Assembly: GCF_003028855.1 (NCBI RefSeq)
Contig: NZ_CP028324.1
Coordinates: forward strand, 3,782,001-3,846,000
DNA: 64,000 bases
Source: Pseudoduganella armeniaca
GTDB lineage: Bacteria; Pseudomonadota; Gammaproteobacteria; Burkholderiales; Burkholderiaceae_D
Direction of reading: 5' to 3'
Positions within the stretch are counted from its first letter, which is position 1, and each line of letters begins with the position of its first letter. The notes beneath the pieces are model-generated. The model ran no database searches. It was not told the DNA's origin and saw only the letters and a list, made by a program, of their open reading frames with translations. The position numbers and the translations under genes were made by a program. Positions 53,816 to 62,634 of this stretch are shown here, piece after piece.

Positions 53816-55489
53816 TCACCACAGGGTGCCGTAGATCAGCGCCAGCAACACGCCAATGACGGCCGCGCCCAGCGCGAAGCCGCCGTCGACGCGGAATAGC
53901 GTCCGGTCCACCTGCATGCGGCGCACGCTGCCGTCCTGGCGGCCCAGCGTGCTGATCAGCACCATGCCGGCAACGACCAGGCAGAACACGATGAACATGC
54001 GGTCCAGGAAGGGAATTTCGTAGACCCCGGCACCGTTGTCGACGGCAAAGCCGATGGGGGCGAGGAAGCCCAGGTCGAGCATGCCGGGGAGAAATTTCAG
54101 GATGACGGAAAACACCAGGCCACCGATCGTCGCGAACATGGCGGCGGCCGGCGTGGTCTTGCGCCAGAAAAAGCCCAGCAGGAACATGGCCAGGATGCCG
54201 GGCGAGACGAAGCCCGTGTATTCCTGGATGTACTGGAAGCCACCTTTCTTGTCGATGCCCAGGAACGGCGCGATCAGCACGGCCAGCGCGATGGCGAACA
54301 CCACGCTGACACGGCCGATCCACACCATGCGCTGCTCGGAAGCCTCCTTGTTGAAGTGCTGCTTGTAGATGTCCAGGGTGAAGATCGTCGCGATGCTGTT
54401 GGCCTTGCCGGCCAGCGAGGCGACCACCGCCGCCGTCAGAGCGGCAAACGCGACGCCCTTCAGGCCGGACGGCAGCAGCGCCAGCAGGGTCGGGTAGGCG
54501 CGGTCAGGGTTGAGTTCGCCACCTGCACGCATGGCGTCACCCAGCGCACCGGATTGGTCGAGCGCGAAGGCGGCGATGCCGGGCAGCACCACGATCACGG
54601 GCATCAGCAGTTTCAGGAAAGCCGCGAACAGCAAGCCCTTGCGCGCTGTCGGCAGATCGGCGCCCAGCGCGCGCTGGGTGATGTACTGGTTGCAGCCCCA
54701 GTAGTTCAGGTTGACGATCACCATGCCGCCAATCAAGGTGGACAGCCCCGGCAGGTCCATGTAGTTCGGATTTCCGCGCTCCAGCACCATGTCGAAGTGA
54801 CCGCCGGCACGCTTGAACAGCTCGCTGGCGCCGACCACGGCGCCCTGCCCGCCGGCCAGCGCGGCGACCAGGTCCAGCGCGATCCACGTCGTCACCAGCC
54901 CGCCGACGACCAGGCACAGCACCTGGATCACGTCCGTGTAGCCGATCACCTTCATGCCGCCCAGGGTGATGATGGCGGCGAACACGGCCAGGAACAGCAT
55001 GCAGGCAAACACGTTCAGACCCGCCACGCTGGAGATGGCGAGCGCGCCCAGGTACAGGATCGACGTCAGGTTGACCACAACGTACAGGCCCAGCCAGAAC
55101 AGCGCCATCGTCGTCGCCACGGCCTTGCCGTAACGCTGTTCGAGGAACTGCGGCATCGTGTAGATCCGGTTCTTCAAGTAGACCGGCATGAAGAACACGG
55201 CCACGATGACCAGCGTGGCGGCGGCCATCAGCTCGTACACGGCGATGGCCATGCCGATCTTGTAGCCGGAGCCGCTCATGCCGATGAACTGCTCGGCCGA
55301 GATGTTGGACGCTATCAGCGAGGCGCCGATGGCCCACCACGTCAGCGAGCCTTCCGCCAGGAAGTAGTCATGCGAGGCCTGGCCGGACGTGGTTTTCCTG
55401 CGCCGGTAATACACCCACAGGCCATAGGCGGCCACGATAACGAAATAAACCAGGAAGACGACGGAGTCGAGGGTAGAAAAAGTGTTCAT
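53816..55489 (-). CDS. sodium:sugar symporter (SSS family, SGLT-like)
   Basis: 557 residues, about 14 membrane helices. Strong SGLT features: NISAEQFIGMSGSGYKIG in helix 2, YTMPQFLEQRYGKAV, and GLKGVAFAALTAAVVASLAGKANSIATIFTLDIYK. This is the branch that includes the Vibrio Na+/galactose transporter. With galT and galK downstream, galactose is the probable substrate. The ATG at 55489 gives the usual short periplasmic start; the longer frame to 55651 has no supporting features. Confidence 0.92.
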   Translation of the reverse strand: MNTFSTLDSVVFLVYFVIVAAYGLWVYYRRRKTTSGQASHDYFLAEGSLTWWAIGASLIASNISAEQFIGMSGSGYKIGMAIAVYELMAAATLVIVAVFFMPVYLKNRIYTMPQFLEQRYGKAVATTMALFWLGLYVVVNLTSILYLGALAISSVAGLNVFACMLFLAVFAAIITLGGMKVIGYTDVIQVLCLVVGGLVTTWIALDLVAALAGGQGAVVGASELFKRAGGHFDMVLERGNPNYMDLPGLSTLIGGMVIVNLNYWGCNQYITQRALGADLPTARKGLLFAAFLKLLMPVIVVLPGIAAFALDQSGALGDAMRAGGELNPDRAYPTLLALLPSGLKGVAFAALTAAVVASLAGKANSIATIFTLDIYKQHFNKEASEQRMVWIGRVSVVFAIALAVLIAPFLGIDKKGGFQYIQEYTGFVSPGILAMFLLGFFWRKTTPAAAMFATIGGLVFSVILKFLPGMLDLGFLAPIGFAVDNGAGVYEIPFLDRMFIVFCLVVAGMVLISTLGRQDGSVRRMQVDRTLFRVDGGFALGAAVIGVLLALIYGTLW

Positions 55490-55726
55490 CGGGTGATAGT
55501 TGTTGTGATCGCCAGTCAAGACAACCGCCACGCACCCGTCCCGCCCCGCCGATGGGTGACGCACGTGCGGCGGAGGCTGTCGCTCTTTCTGCCTGCAGGG
55601 CTGATTGCACGATGCCTGAGGCCGCCGCGCCGTGGTGGCACGGGCCCACAAAAATCATCCGAATGATCGTGCACGCAACCGTCGGCTGGGCGCAATCATG
55701 TCATGCAGGCAACACTCCTGCGCGGC

Positions 55727-55741
55727 ATTATAGCGCTACCA
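55727..55741 (-). promoter_or_regulatory. promoter -10 box overlapped by a LacI-type operator for the galactose operon
   Basis: On the minus strand TGGTAGCGCTATAAT combines a palindromic TAGCGCTA core, typical of LacI-family sites, with a perfect TATAAT. A repressor here would cover the -10 box. The -35 region is weak. It lies 240 bases before the symporter start. The rest of 55490-55816 shows no gene. Confidence 0.5.
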
Positions 55742-55816
55742 CGAGGGAATGGTTGCCGGAATGGCAAAATTTCCTTGAAGAGCTACAACAAATCGGCACG
55801 GTCCCGTTACGCTAGT

Positions 55817-56038
55817 GCCGAGCTCGTGTCCCGTTCTGGTGACTGACACCGTAGTGGGACACGGCCCCGGCCATAGCCACCGTTGCAGCGGCCGGGCTCG
55901 TGTCCCGTTTTGGTGACTGACACCGTGGTGGGACACGGCCCCGGCCATAGCGGCCGTTGCAGCGGCCGAGCTCGTGTCCCGTTCTGGTGACTGACACCGC
56001 GGTGGGACACGGCCCCGGCCGTAGCGATCGTCGCTGCG
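55817..56038. repeat. three tandem 74-bp repeats, GTGTCCC subtype of the hairpin family
   Basis: Copies start at 55817, 55891 and 55965. Each holds GTGTCCC, GGTGACTGACACC and GGGACAC, forming a nested hairpin, followed by GGCCCCGGCC and a variable TAGC/GCAGCG tail. The copies differ by a few substitutions, some in loops. They lie just downstream of the amidohydrolase stop (56042). There are no unique spacers, so this is not a CRISPR array. Confidence 0.9.
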
Positions 56039-56041
56039 GCT

Positions 56042-57382
56042 TCAGCGCTGCAGCACGTTCAGCACCGCCAGGCTCATCGCCTGTACCGCGGTCTTGATGG
56101 ACGGTTCCGGTACGGGAGCGTAGAACGGCGAGTGATTGAACGCGACGGGTTTGCCGCCCGGGCGCTGCGCTTCGGCGACCGCGTTCGGATCGTACACGCC
56201 GGTAAAGAAAAACATGGAGGGAATGCCCTGCTCGGCGAACTGGGAAAAGTCCTCGCTGGCCGTCATCGCCGGCACGCGCACGGCGTTGGCCTTGCCGAAC
56301 GCATCCTGGAACACCGCTTCGGTGCGCTGCACCAGCGCCTCGTCATTGACGATGGCGGCGCCGCCGGGCGTCAGCTGCACGTCCGGCGCCGGTGCCCCCG
56401 CCATGGCGGCCGAGGCGTTGGCCACGCGCCGCACCCCGTCGAGCAGCTTGGTGCGCACGTCCGGGCTGTAGGAGCGGATGGTGCCCCGCACCTGCACGGT
56501 GTCGGGGATGATGTTGCCGACCGTGCCGCCCTGGATCGCACCGATGGTCACCACGCCGAATTCCTTCGGGTCCTTCTCGCGGCTGACGACGGTCTGTACG
56601 TCGACCACGAAGCGGGCCGCGATCGCGATCGGGTCGAGTGCCTTGTCCGGCGCGGAGCCGTGCCCGCCGCGGCCCTTGAACACGATCTCGATGGCATCGG
56701 AATTGGACGACACCGGGCCGCTGTTGTAGCCGACGGTGCCATACGCCAAGGGCCAGGAATGCAGCGCGAACGCGTAGTCCGGTTTGGGGAAGCGCTTGAG
56801 CAGGCCGTCGTCCAGCATCGCCTTGGCGCCGGACACCGTTTCCTCGGCCGGCTGGCCGATGAAGACCAGCGTGCCGCGCCAGCGCTCCTTCAGCTCGACC
56901 AGGGTGCGGGCGGCGCCCAGCCAGCTCGCCATGTGCACGTCGTGGCCGCAGCTGTGCGTGACGAAGCTGTCGCGGCCATCGCTGCTGGTGCGGGCCCGGC
57001 TGGCGTACGGCAGGCCCGTTTTCTCTTCCATCGGCAATCCGTCCAGCTCGGTGCGTACCAGCACCGTCGGCCCGGCGCCGTTGCGCAGCACGGCCACGAT
57101 GCCGGTCCGGCCCACCTTCTCGGTCACTGCAAAGCCCAGCTTGCGCATTTCGCCGGCCAGCCTGGCGGCCGTGCGCACTTCCTGGAAGGCGATCTCGGGA
57201 TGGGCGTGCAGGTCCTTGTAGACGCCATCGAGCCATGGATACATGCGCTCGACGCCGGCACTTACCTGGGTTTTCAGCGGGACGTCCTGCCGCGCCTCGG
57301 CATGGCAGGATTGAGGAAGAGAAAGGGAAAAGGCAAGCAAGAGCGGCACGCCGGCCGCATACTGGAGCAGACTCTGGTTCAC
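56042..57382 (-). CDS. exported M20-family amidohydrolase (aminoacylase/IAA-amino-acid hydrolase type)
   Basis: 446 residues. A signal peptide (about 1-28) precedes the M20 catalytic domain: HAHPEIAFQE, SCGHDVHMAS (metal ligands), PAEETVSGAK and the dimerisation-domain start GRGGHGSAPD. The last metal ligand is in the NHSPFY region. Enzymes of this type release amino acids from N-acyl or N-aryl conjugates, or carboxypeptidase substrates. A GTG at 57382 is preferred over the ATG at 57442 because it gives a compact signal peptide with a GGGGG ribosome site. Substrate undetermined. Confidence 0.88.
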   Translation of the reverse strand: MNQSLLQYAAGVPLLLAFSLSLPQSCHAEARQDVPLKTQVSAGVERMYPWLDGVYKDLHAHPEIAFQEVRTAARLAGEMRKLGFAVTEKVGRTGIVAVLRNGAGPTVLVRTELDGLPMEEKTGLPYASRARTSSDGRDSFVTHSCGHDVHMASWLGAARTLVELKERWRGTLVFIGQPAEETVSGAKAMLDDGLLKRFPKPDYAFALHSWPLAYGTVGYNSGPVSSNSDAIEIVFKGRGGHGSAPDKALDPIAIAARFVVDVQTVVSREKDPKEFGVVTIGAIQGGTVGNIIPDTVQVRGTIRSYSPDVRTKLLDGVRRVANASAAMAGAPAPDVQLTPGGAAIVNDEALVQRTEAVFQDAFGKANAVRVPAMTASEDFSQFAEQGIPSMFFFTGVYDPNAVAEAQRPGGKPVAFNHSPFYAPVPEPSIKTAVQAMSLAVLNVLQR

Positions 57383-57457
57383 GCAACCCCCATCGGTATC
57401 GATCGAGGTTGCACTATACCGTGCCTGGCGGTGGACAGCCACCGCCAGGGCAGAACG

Positions 57458-59373
57458 TCAGTGCGCCTGAGCCGCAGGCTTGGTGACCGCCGGCTGCGCC
57501 CCGGCCACCTGCTCGCTCGGACGCAACTGGCTGCGCAGGAACGTGGCCAGCTTGCCAGTCGATTCCGTCGACATGTGGCCGATATCGCGTACCAGCAGCA
57601 CGCCATCCTTCTGGATCGAGCAGCGCTGGTTGTCGTCGCAGAACAGCCGGGACAGGTCGACGAACTGGGTGTTGTGGACGGCCGAGAACGCGCGCAGCTG
57701 GTCGAAGAACGTCCGGTTGTCGGTCTGGTCGAAGTCGAACGTGCAGCTCGAGAAGTCGCCGTCGCTACGCACGTGCATCTTCAGGCATTTCTTGGTACCG
57801 GGGTAGCGCGGCGTCTGCGACACCAGCACCAGCTTGTAACCCAGTTTCGACAGCTCGTCGAAGGTGTTCGACGAATTCGGCTGGTACAGCGGGGCCGACA
57901 GGTTCGAGATGCTCGAGATCACCAGCGTGTATTGCTCGGGATGCGGCAAGGTGCGCAGCTTGTTGATGACGCGGTCGTTGAACACCTCGCATGTCACCGT
58001 GGTTTTCACCGGCGCGCCCGTGAAGCCCGGCACCGGCGGGCAGGACGACAGCGTCATCTGCCACAGGCCCTTGTCGCTGTAGACGTCGGCCAGCGCCTGG
58101 CCCAGGTGCATCGCGTAGCTGTCGCCCCACAGGATCACTTTCGGGTCCGGCTTGGACTTGCAGCGCGGATCCTCCAGGTCGGCCCCGGAACAGGCGAACG
58201 ACAGGCCACCGTTCTGGCCCAGGCGCAAGGTCTGCTCGTTGCGGGTCGGGAAGCCGCGCCAGTGGTGACCGCTGAAACCGACCGCGGCCAGTACGGCCAG
58301 GCCTACCAGGGCAAACGCGAAGACCTGGCGGCGGTTCAGGCGCAGCGCGCCATGGGAACGGAACGGTGTTTCGACGAAGCGGTAGGTCAGGTAGGCCAGC
58401 ACGAACACGGCGGCGATCAGGGCGATCGCCACGGCTTGCGAAGGATCGTCGACGAAATACAGGCGATAGAACGCCAGCGCCGGCTGGTGCCACAGGTAGG
58501 CGCTGTACGATACCAGGCCGATCAGCACGAACGCACGCAGCCCCAGCAGCTGGTGCGCCAGCGTGCCCGGGCGGGCAAACAGGATGATCAGGGCGGCGCC
58601 CACCGTGGGCACCAGCATCGCCGGTCCGGGGCCAGCGTCTTGCCGTCGAAGGCGAAGATGGCCAGGACAATCAGGGCCACGCCGGCCAGGCTGCCCAGTT
58701 GCTTGACCCACATTGGCGCTGCCAGCATGCGCTGTTCATTGCGTGACAGCAAAATCGCGCAAAGCGTGCCCAGCATGATTTCCCAGGCGCGCGCCGGCAG
58801 CAGGTAGAACGCCATCGACGGATGGTGCATGACGCCCCACTGCGCAAACAGCAGGCTGGCCACGAAGATCGTCGCGAACACCGGCAGGATCAGCTTGCGG
58901 CCATGCTTCCACAACGGCATGATGGCCAGCGGGAACAGGATGTAATAGTGCTCTTCGACGGCCAGGCTCCACGTGTGCAGCAGCGGCTTCAGTTCGGCGG
59001 AGATATCGAAGTAACCCGTCTTCAGGAAAAAGTAGAAGTTCGAGGAAAACAGCGAGGTGGCGAAAATGCTCTGGCTGAACTCCTTCATTTCGAACGGGTC
59101 GAGCATTACCCAGGCCACTGGCAAGCACAGCAGGATGACGACAAACATTGCCGGCAAGATCCGCCGGGCCCGCCGTTCGTAGAATTTGGCGATCGAAAAA
59201 TCGCCCCGCGCCAGTTCGGCGAGGATGATCGTGGTAATCAGGTAACCACTGATCACGAAGAAAACATCGACGCCGACGAATCCTCCGCTGAACGCACTAA
59301 AACCGGCGTGAAACAGAATGACCGGCAATACAGCTAGCGCGCGCAATCCGTCGATCTCGCGTCTGTAGTCCAT
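57458..59373 (-). CDS. OafA-type membrane acyltransferase with C-terminal SGNH domain, with apparent frameshift
   Basis: The N-terminal half is acyltransferase family 3 (YRREIDGLRALAVLPVILFHAG, RRARRILPAMF, LLHTWSLAVEEHYYILFP; ten membrane helices). The C-terminal half is a periplasmic SGNH hydrolase-like domain (KVILWGDSYAMHLGQAL). The halves are in different frames joining at about 58626-58631 (GGCCCCGGACC in the sense strand); one added base gives about 638 residues. Such proteins O-acetylate lipopolysaccharide O-antigen or other surface glycans. No other surface-glycan genes adjoin. Confidence 0.85.
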
Positions 59374-59593
59374 GGGCAGCTCTCCAAATGCATGTTGTCA
59401 ATACTACATTCTAACATCGATGGATGGCTGCTGGGCAGCACGTACAGCTGCGCGCGGTTAACAGATGGAGGCAGATGGATGGCCGCCGTTGCCGCGCAGT
59501 TCCGGTGAAAACGACGGCTGGGGCGGGCGCCATGCTGCGCCGCAACACGTCGCGCCCGGCGACAGCGGCGGCCGTAGCTGCTATGCTGGCGCC

Positions 59594-59935
59594 ATGAGCA
59601 CCGATACCGACATCACACTATCCGGGCCGTTCAAGGCCTCCGACAGCAGCGGCCAGGAGCGCGAGATCAAGGCGATCCGCATTTTCGACGAAGGCTACGG
59701 CATCATCGACGTCTACGTGGACTTCGCCAGACCGCTGGACGGCGCCCACAAGGACAGCGTGCTGCTGCGCCAGATCGTCGAGCGTCTGCGGGCGCTGGGC
59801 TACCGGGGACCGGACTTCGGCCTGGGCGATGCCGGCCTGCAGGAAAGCAAGCTGATCGTACTGGAGGCGCCGGAGGAATTCGCCGCGTTCGCCAAGCAGC
59901 ACGGCTGGAAGAACCTCGCCGAAGACTTCGACTGA
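59594..59935 (+). CDS. small acidic hypothetical protein
   Basis: 113 residues, acidic and soluble, with regular beta and alpha segments (EREIKAIRIFDEGYGIIDVYVDFARP; LRQIVERLRALGY; ending WKNLAEDFD). The ATG at 59594 is chosen because upstream in-frame sequence is of non-coding character. No family recognised; it converges on the SDR gene. Confidence 0.6.
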   Translation: MSTDTDITLSGPFKASDSSGQEREIKAIRIFDEGYGIIDVYVDFARPLDGAHKDSVLLRQIVERLRALGYRGPDFGLGDAGLQESKLIVLEAPEEFAAFAKQHGWKNLAEDFD

Positions 59936-59969
59936 GCGCCTGCGCTCCTCGGCGGTCCTCTCGGCGTTG

Positions 59970-60715
59970 CTATTTCACGGCCGCGTTGCCGCCGTCGGCG
60001 AACAAGCCCGTGCCGGCCACGAAGCTGGCCCCGGGGCCAGCCAGGAAGCAGATCGCCTCGGCGATCTCCTCCGCACGCGCGATGCGCCCCAACGCATGCA
60101 GCCCGGCCGCCCAGTCCTTCTGTGCCTGGTCGCCCGCCATCGGCGTGTCGATGCCGCCCGGCAGCACCGCGTTGGCGCGGATGCCCTGCGCCGCGTAGTC
60201 GGCCGTGATGCCTTTCACCAGTCCCATCAGTCCGGCCTTGGCCGTCCCATAGGCCGCCATCCCGGGTAGTCCCGCGCTGGTACCGACAAAACTGGAGGTG
60301 AACACCAGCGCACCGCCGCCACGTGCCAGCATCGCCGGAATCTGGCGGCGCGCGCCCAGGAACGCCGCCGTCAGGTTCACCGCCAATACCTCCTGCCACG
60401 CGGCCGGCGCCAGCCCCGCCAGCGGGACCACGGGTCCCACCAGGCCGGCATTATTGATGGCGATGTCCAGCCGCCGAAGTCTTGCGCCGCCGCGACCAGG
60501 CGCTCGTGGGTGGCGGGATCGGTCACGTCGCCGGCAACGGCGCCGGCCCGGCCGTCGCGGGCGCGGATCGCGTGCACGACTTCTTCCAGCGGCCCGGCGT
60601 GGCGGGCGTTCAGCACGACGGCCGCGCCGCGCCGCGCCAGCAGCAGCGCGGTGGCTCGGCCGACGCCGGAGGACGCACCGGTGACGATGGCGACCTTGTT
60701 TGCGAGATCGAACAT
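59970..60715 (-). CDS. short-chain dehydrogenase/reductase, with apparent frameshift
   Basis: Classical SDR. The N-terminal Rossmann part TGASSGVGRATALLLARRGAAVVLNAR (TGxxxGxG cofactor site) is in one frame. INNAGLVGPV, the catalytic Tyr-Lys (MAAYGTAKAGLMGLVKG) and the end are in another. The join is near 60468-60474; adding one base gives QDFGGLDIAINNAG and about 248 residues. An oxidoreductase of alcohols/ketones with NAD(P); substrate unknown. Confidence 0.87.
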
Positions 60716-60836
60716 GGCAAGCTCCAGGTGGTTGAGGTGGAGGCACTATAGTGCCGCCAGCCTGCCCTGGCGCCCCGGTTCTTGCTGCCGAATCGGCCCG
60801 CTGCGCTACAGTAGCGCTTTTGCCAGGAGCTGCCGC

Positions 60837-61472
60837 ATGCATGGACCGGACCCCGACCACCCCTTCCCGATGGCGGGATTCCCCCAGGTGTGCTACCTGA
60901 AAAACGTCGTCGACACGCCGAATATCGTCATCGGCGACTACACCTATTACGACGATCCGGACGGCCCGGAAGCGTTCCTGCGCAACGTGCTGTACCACTT
61001 CCCGTTCATCGGCGACACCCTGCGCATCGGCAAATTCTGCGCGCTGGCGCGCGGCGTGAAATTCATCATGAACGGCGCCAACCACCAGATGGACGGCATC
61101 TCGACCTATCCGTTCTTCATTTTCGGCAACGGCTGGGACAGCGCGCAGCCGGCGCCGGGCGAGCTGCCGTACAAGGGCGATACCGTGATCGGCAACGACG
61201 TATGGATCGGCTACGACGCGCTGGTCATGCCCGGCGTGACGATCGGCGACGGCGCCATCGTGGCCGCGCGCAGCGTGGTGACGGCGGATGTGCCGCCCTA
61301 CACGATCGTGGGCGGCAACCCGGCGCGGCCGCTGCGGGCCCGCTTCGACGCCGGCACGGCCGCGCGCCTGGTGGCGCTGGCCTGGTGGGACCGGCCGGCC
61401 GAATGGATTACGGCGCACTTGCCGCTGATCCGCGGCGGCGACGTGGCGGCGCTGGAGCGCGCCGCCGGCTGA
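60837..61472 (+). CDS. hexapeptide-repeat xenobiotic acetyltransferase (Vat/CatB family)
   Basis: 211 residues with a left-handed beta-helix of hexapeptide repeats (IGKFCALARGVKFIMNGANHQMD, IGNDVWIGYDALVMPGVTIGDGAIVAARSVVTADVPPYTIVGGNPAR). The NHQMD segment holds the catalytic His region of XAT enzymes. Vat and CatB members acetylate streptogramin or chloramphenicol, but many chromosomal relatives modify sugars or other compounds, so resistance is only possible. Ribosome site CAGGAG precedes the ATG. Confidence 0.88.
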   Translation: MHGPDPDHPFPMAGFPQVCYLKNVVDTPNIVIGDYTYYDDPDGPEAFLRNVLYHFPFIGDTLRIGKFCALARGVKFIMNGANHQMDGISTYPFFIFGNGWDSAQPAPGELPYKGDTVIGNDVWIGYDALVMPGVTIGDGAIVAARSVVTADVPPYTIVGGNPARPLRARFDAGTAARLVALAWWDRPAEWITAHLPLIRGGDVAALERAAG

Positions 61473-61480
61473 ACAACGCA

Positions 61481-61530
61481 AAAACGGTGACAGTCGCCGG
61501 TTTATGAAAACCGGTGACTGTCACCGTTTT
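61481..61530. terminator. bidirectional terminator built from the GACTGTC hairpin core
   Basis: AAAACGGTGACAGTCGCCGG and its complement (one mismatch) flank a ten-base loop. A-runs and T-runs at the ends suit termination in both directions, between the convergent acetyltransferase and flagellin genes. The stem contains GGTGACTGTCACC, a relative of the intergenic repeat core. Confidence 0.85.
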
Positions 61531-61574
61531 GGACGCATGCCGCCTGCCTGGGCTGGCAGCCTTCATCGCCAGGA

Positions 61575-62474
61575 TTATTGCAGCAGGGACAGGACCAGCG
61601 AGGACTGGCTGTTGGACTGCTTCAGCATCGCGGTGCCGGCTTGCAGCAGCATCTGGTTCGACGTCATGTTGGCCGATTCCGTCGCGAAGTCGACGTCCAT
61701 GATGCGGCCGGAGGCGTTCTTCGTGTTGGTCGAGATGCTCGACAGGTTGTTGTAGACGTGGTCCAGGCGGTTCGAGATCGCACCCAGCTTCGAGCGCACG
61801 GTGCCGACCGCGTCGATCGCGTCCGACAGGTTCTTGATCGTGGCGTTGGCGTTGGTCGCGCCGGTCGAGGCATCCGCGCCGGAGATCTCCGTGCCGGCGG
61901 TCGTGGCGGCCGTGGCGGCCGCGCCGTCGTACTGCGTGGCGGCAGCCTTGATCTTGGTGTGCACGGCGGACATTTCCGTCGTGAAGTCGGCCGTCATCTT
62001 CTCGTCCTTGTCCGAGCCGATCTGGAAGGTGATCGTCGTCGACAGCTTGCCGGTGCCGTCCGTCATCAGGTTGGTGCCGCCGAACTTGGTGTTCGTCATG
62101 ATGTTGCCCAGTTCGTTCGACAGCGAGTCGAATTCGGCCTGCATGGCGGCCTGGTCGTCGGCCGTCGAGGAACCGTCGGCGGCCTGGGTTGCCAGGTCTT
62201 TCATGCGGTTCAGGATGTTGGTGGTCTCGTCCAGCGCGCCTTCGGCGGTCTGCATCAGCGAGATCGAGTTCTGGGTATTGCGCATTGCCACTTGCATACC
62301 GCTGGTCTGGGTCTTCAGGCGGGTGGCGATCTGCAGGCCGGCAGCGTCGTCCATTGCCGAATTGATACGGTAGCCGGTCGACAGGCGGGTCATCGACGTC
62401 GACAACTGGCCTTGGGTACGGGTCAGCGAGTTTTGTGCGGACAGGGCGGCGTTGTTGGTGTGCAGGCTCAGCAT
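61575..62474 (-). CDS. fliC: flagellin
   Basis: 299 residues. The D0/D1 N-terminus (LHTNNAALSAQNSLTRTQGQLSTSMTRLSTGYRINSAMDDAAGLQIATRL) and C-terminus (IMDVDFATESANMTSNQMLLQAGTAMLKQSNSQSSLVLSLLQ) are canonical. The surface-exposed middle is short and Ala/Thr/Gly-rich, giving a small flagellin. Ribosome site CTGGAG precedes the ATG. No sigma-28 promoter was identified with confidence, and no fliD/fliS follows, so it may be an additional flagellin copy. Confidence 0.93.
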   Translation of the reverse strand: MLSLHTNNAALSAQNSLTRTQGQLSTSMTRLSTGYRINSAMDDAAGLQIATRLKTQTSGMQVAMRNTQNSISLMQTAEGALDETTNILNRMKDLATQAADGSSTADDQAAMQAEFDSLSNELGNIMTNTKFGGTNLMTDGTGKLSTTITFQIGSDKDEKMTADFTTEMSAVHTKIKAAATQYDGAAATAATTAGTEISGADASTGATNANATIKNLSDAIDAVGTVRSKLGAISNRLDHVYNNLSSISTNTKNASGRIMDVDFATESANMTSNQMLLQAGTAMLKQSNSQSSLVLSLLQ

Positions 62475-62634
62475 TTTGTAGCTCCAGAAGATTCGGTTGG
62501 TATCAGTGTTGGACAGTTCGCTGCCCGCTCATAAGTACAAGACGACCGGCCCGGCGCAGGGATTAAATTCTCTGCGCAAATTTTTTCGGCCTGTTTCGGA
62601 CACTGCGACGGCCAGTGACGATATGACAACCGCA

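Noticed and set aside
55817..56038. CRISPR-like array
   Set aside because: The 74-bp units are contiguous and nearly identical end to end, with no unique spacers and no cas genes.
60837..61472. Calling the hexapeptide acetyltransferase an antibiotic-resistance gene
   Set aside because: The fold is shared by many sugar and metabolite acetyltransferases; nothing in the context indicates resistance.
61575..62534. Long plus-strand frame opposite flagellin
   Set aside because: Antisense shadow of the flagellin gene; residue pattern is the mirror of Ala/Thr-rich codons.
62475..62634. Sigma-54 promoter for flagellin (GGCC ... TTTGC)
   Set aside because: The GG and GC elements are spaced 12 bases apart instead of 10.
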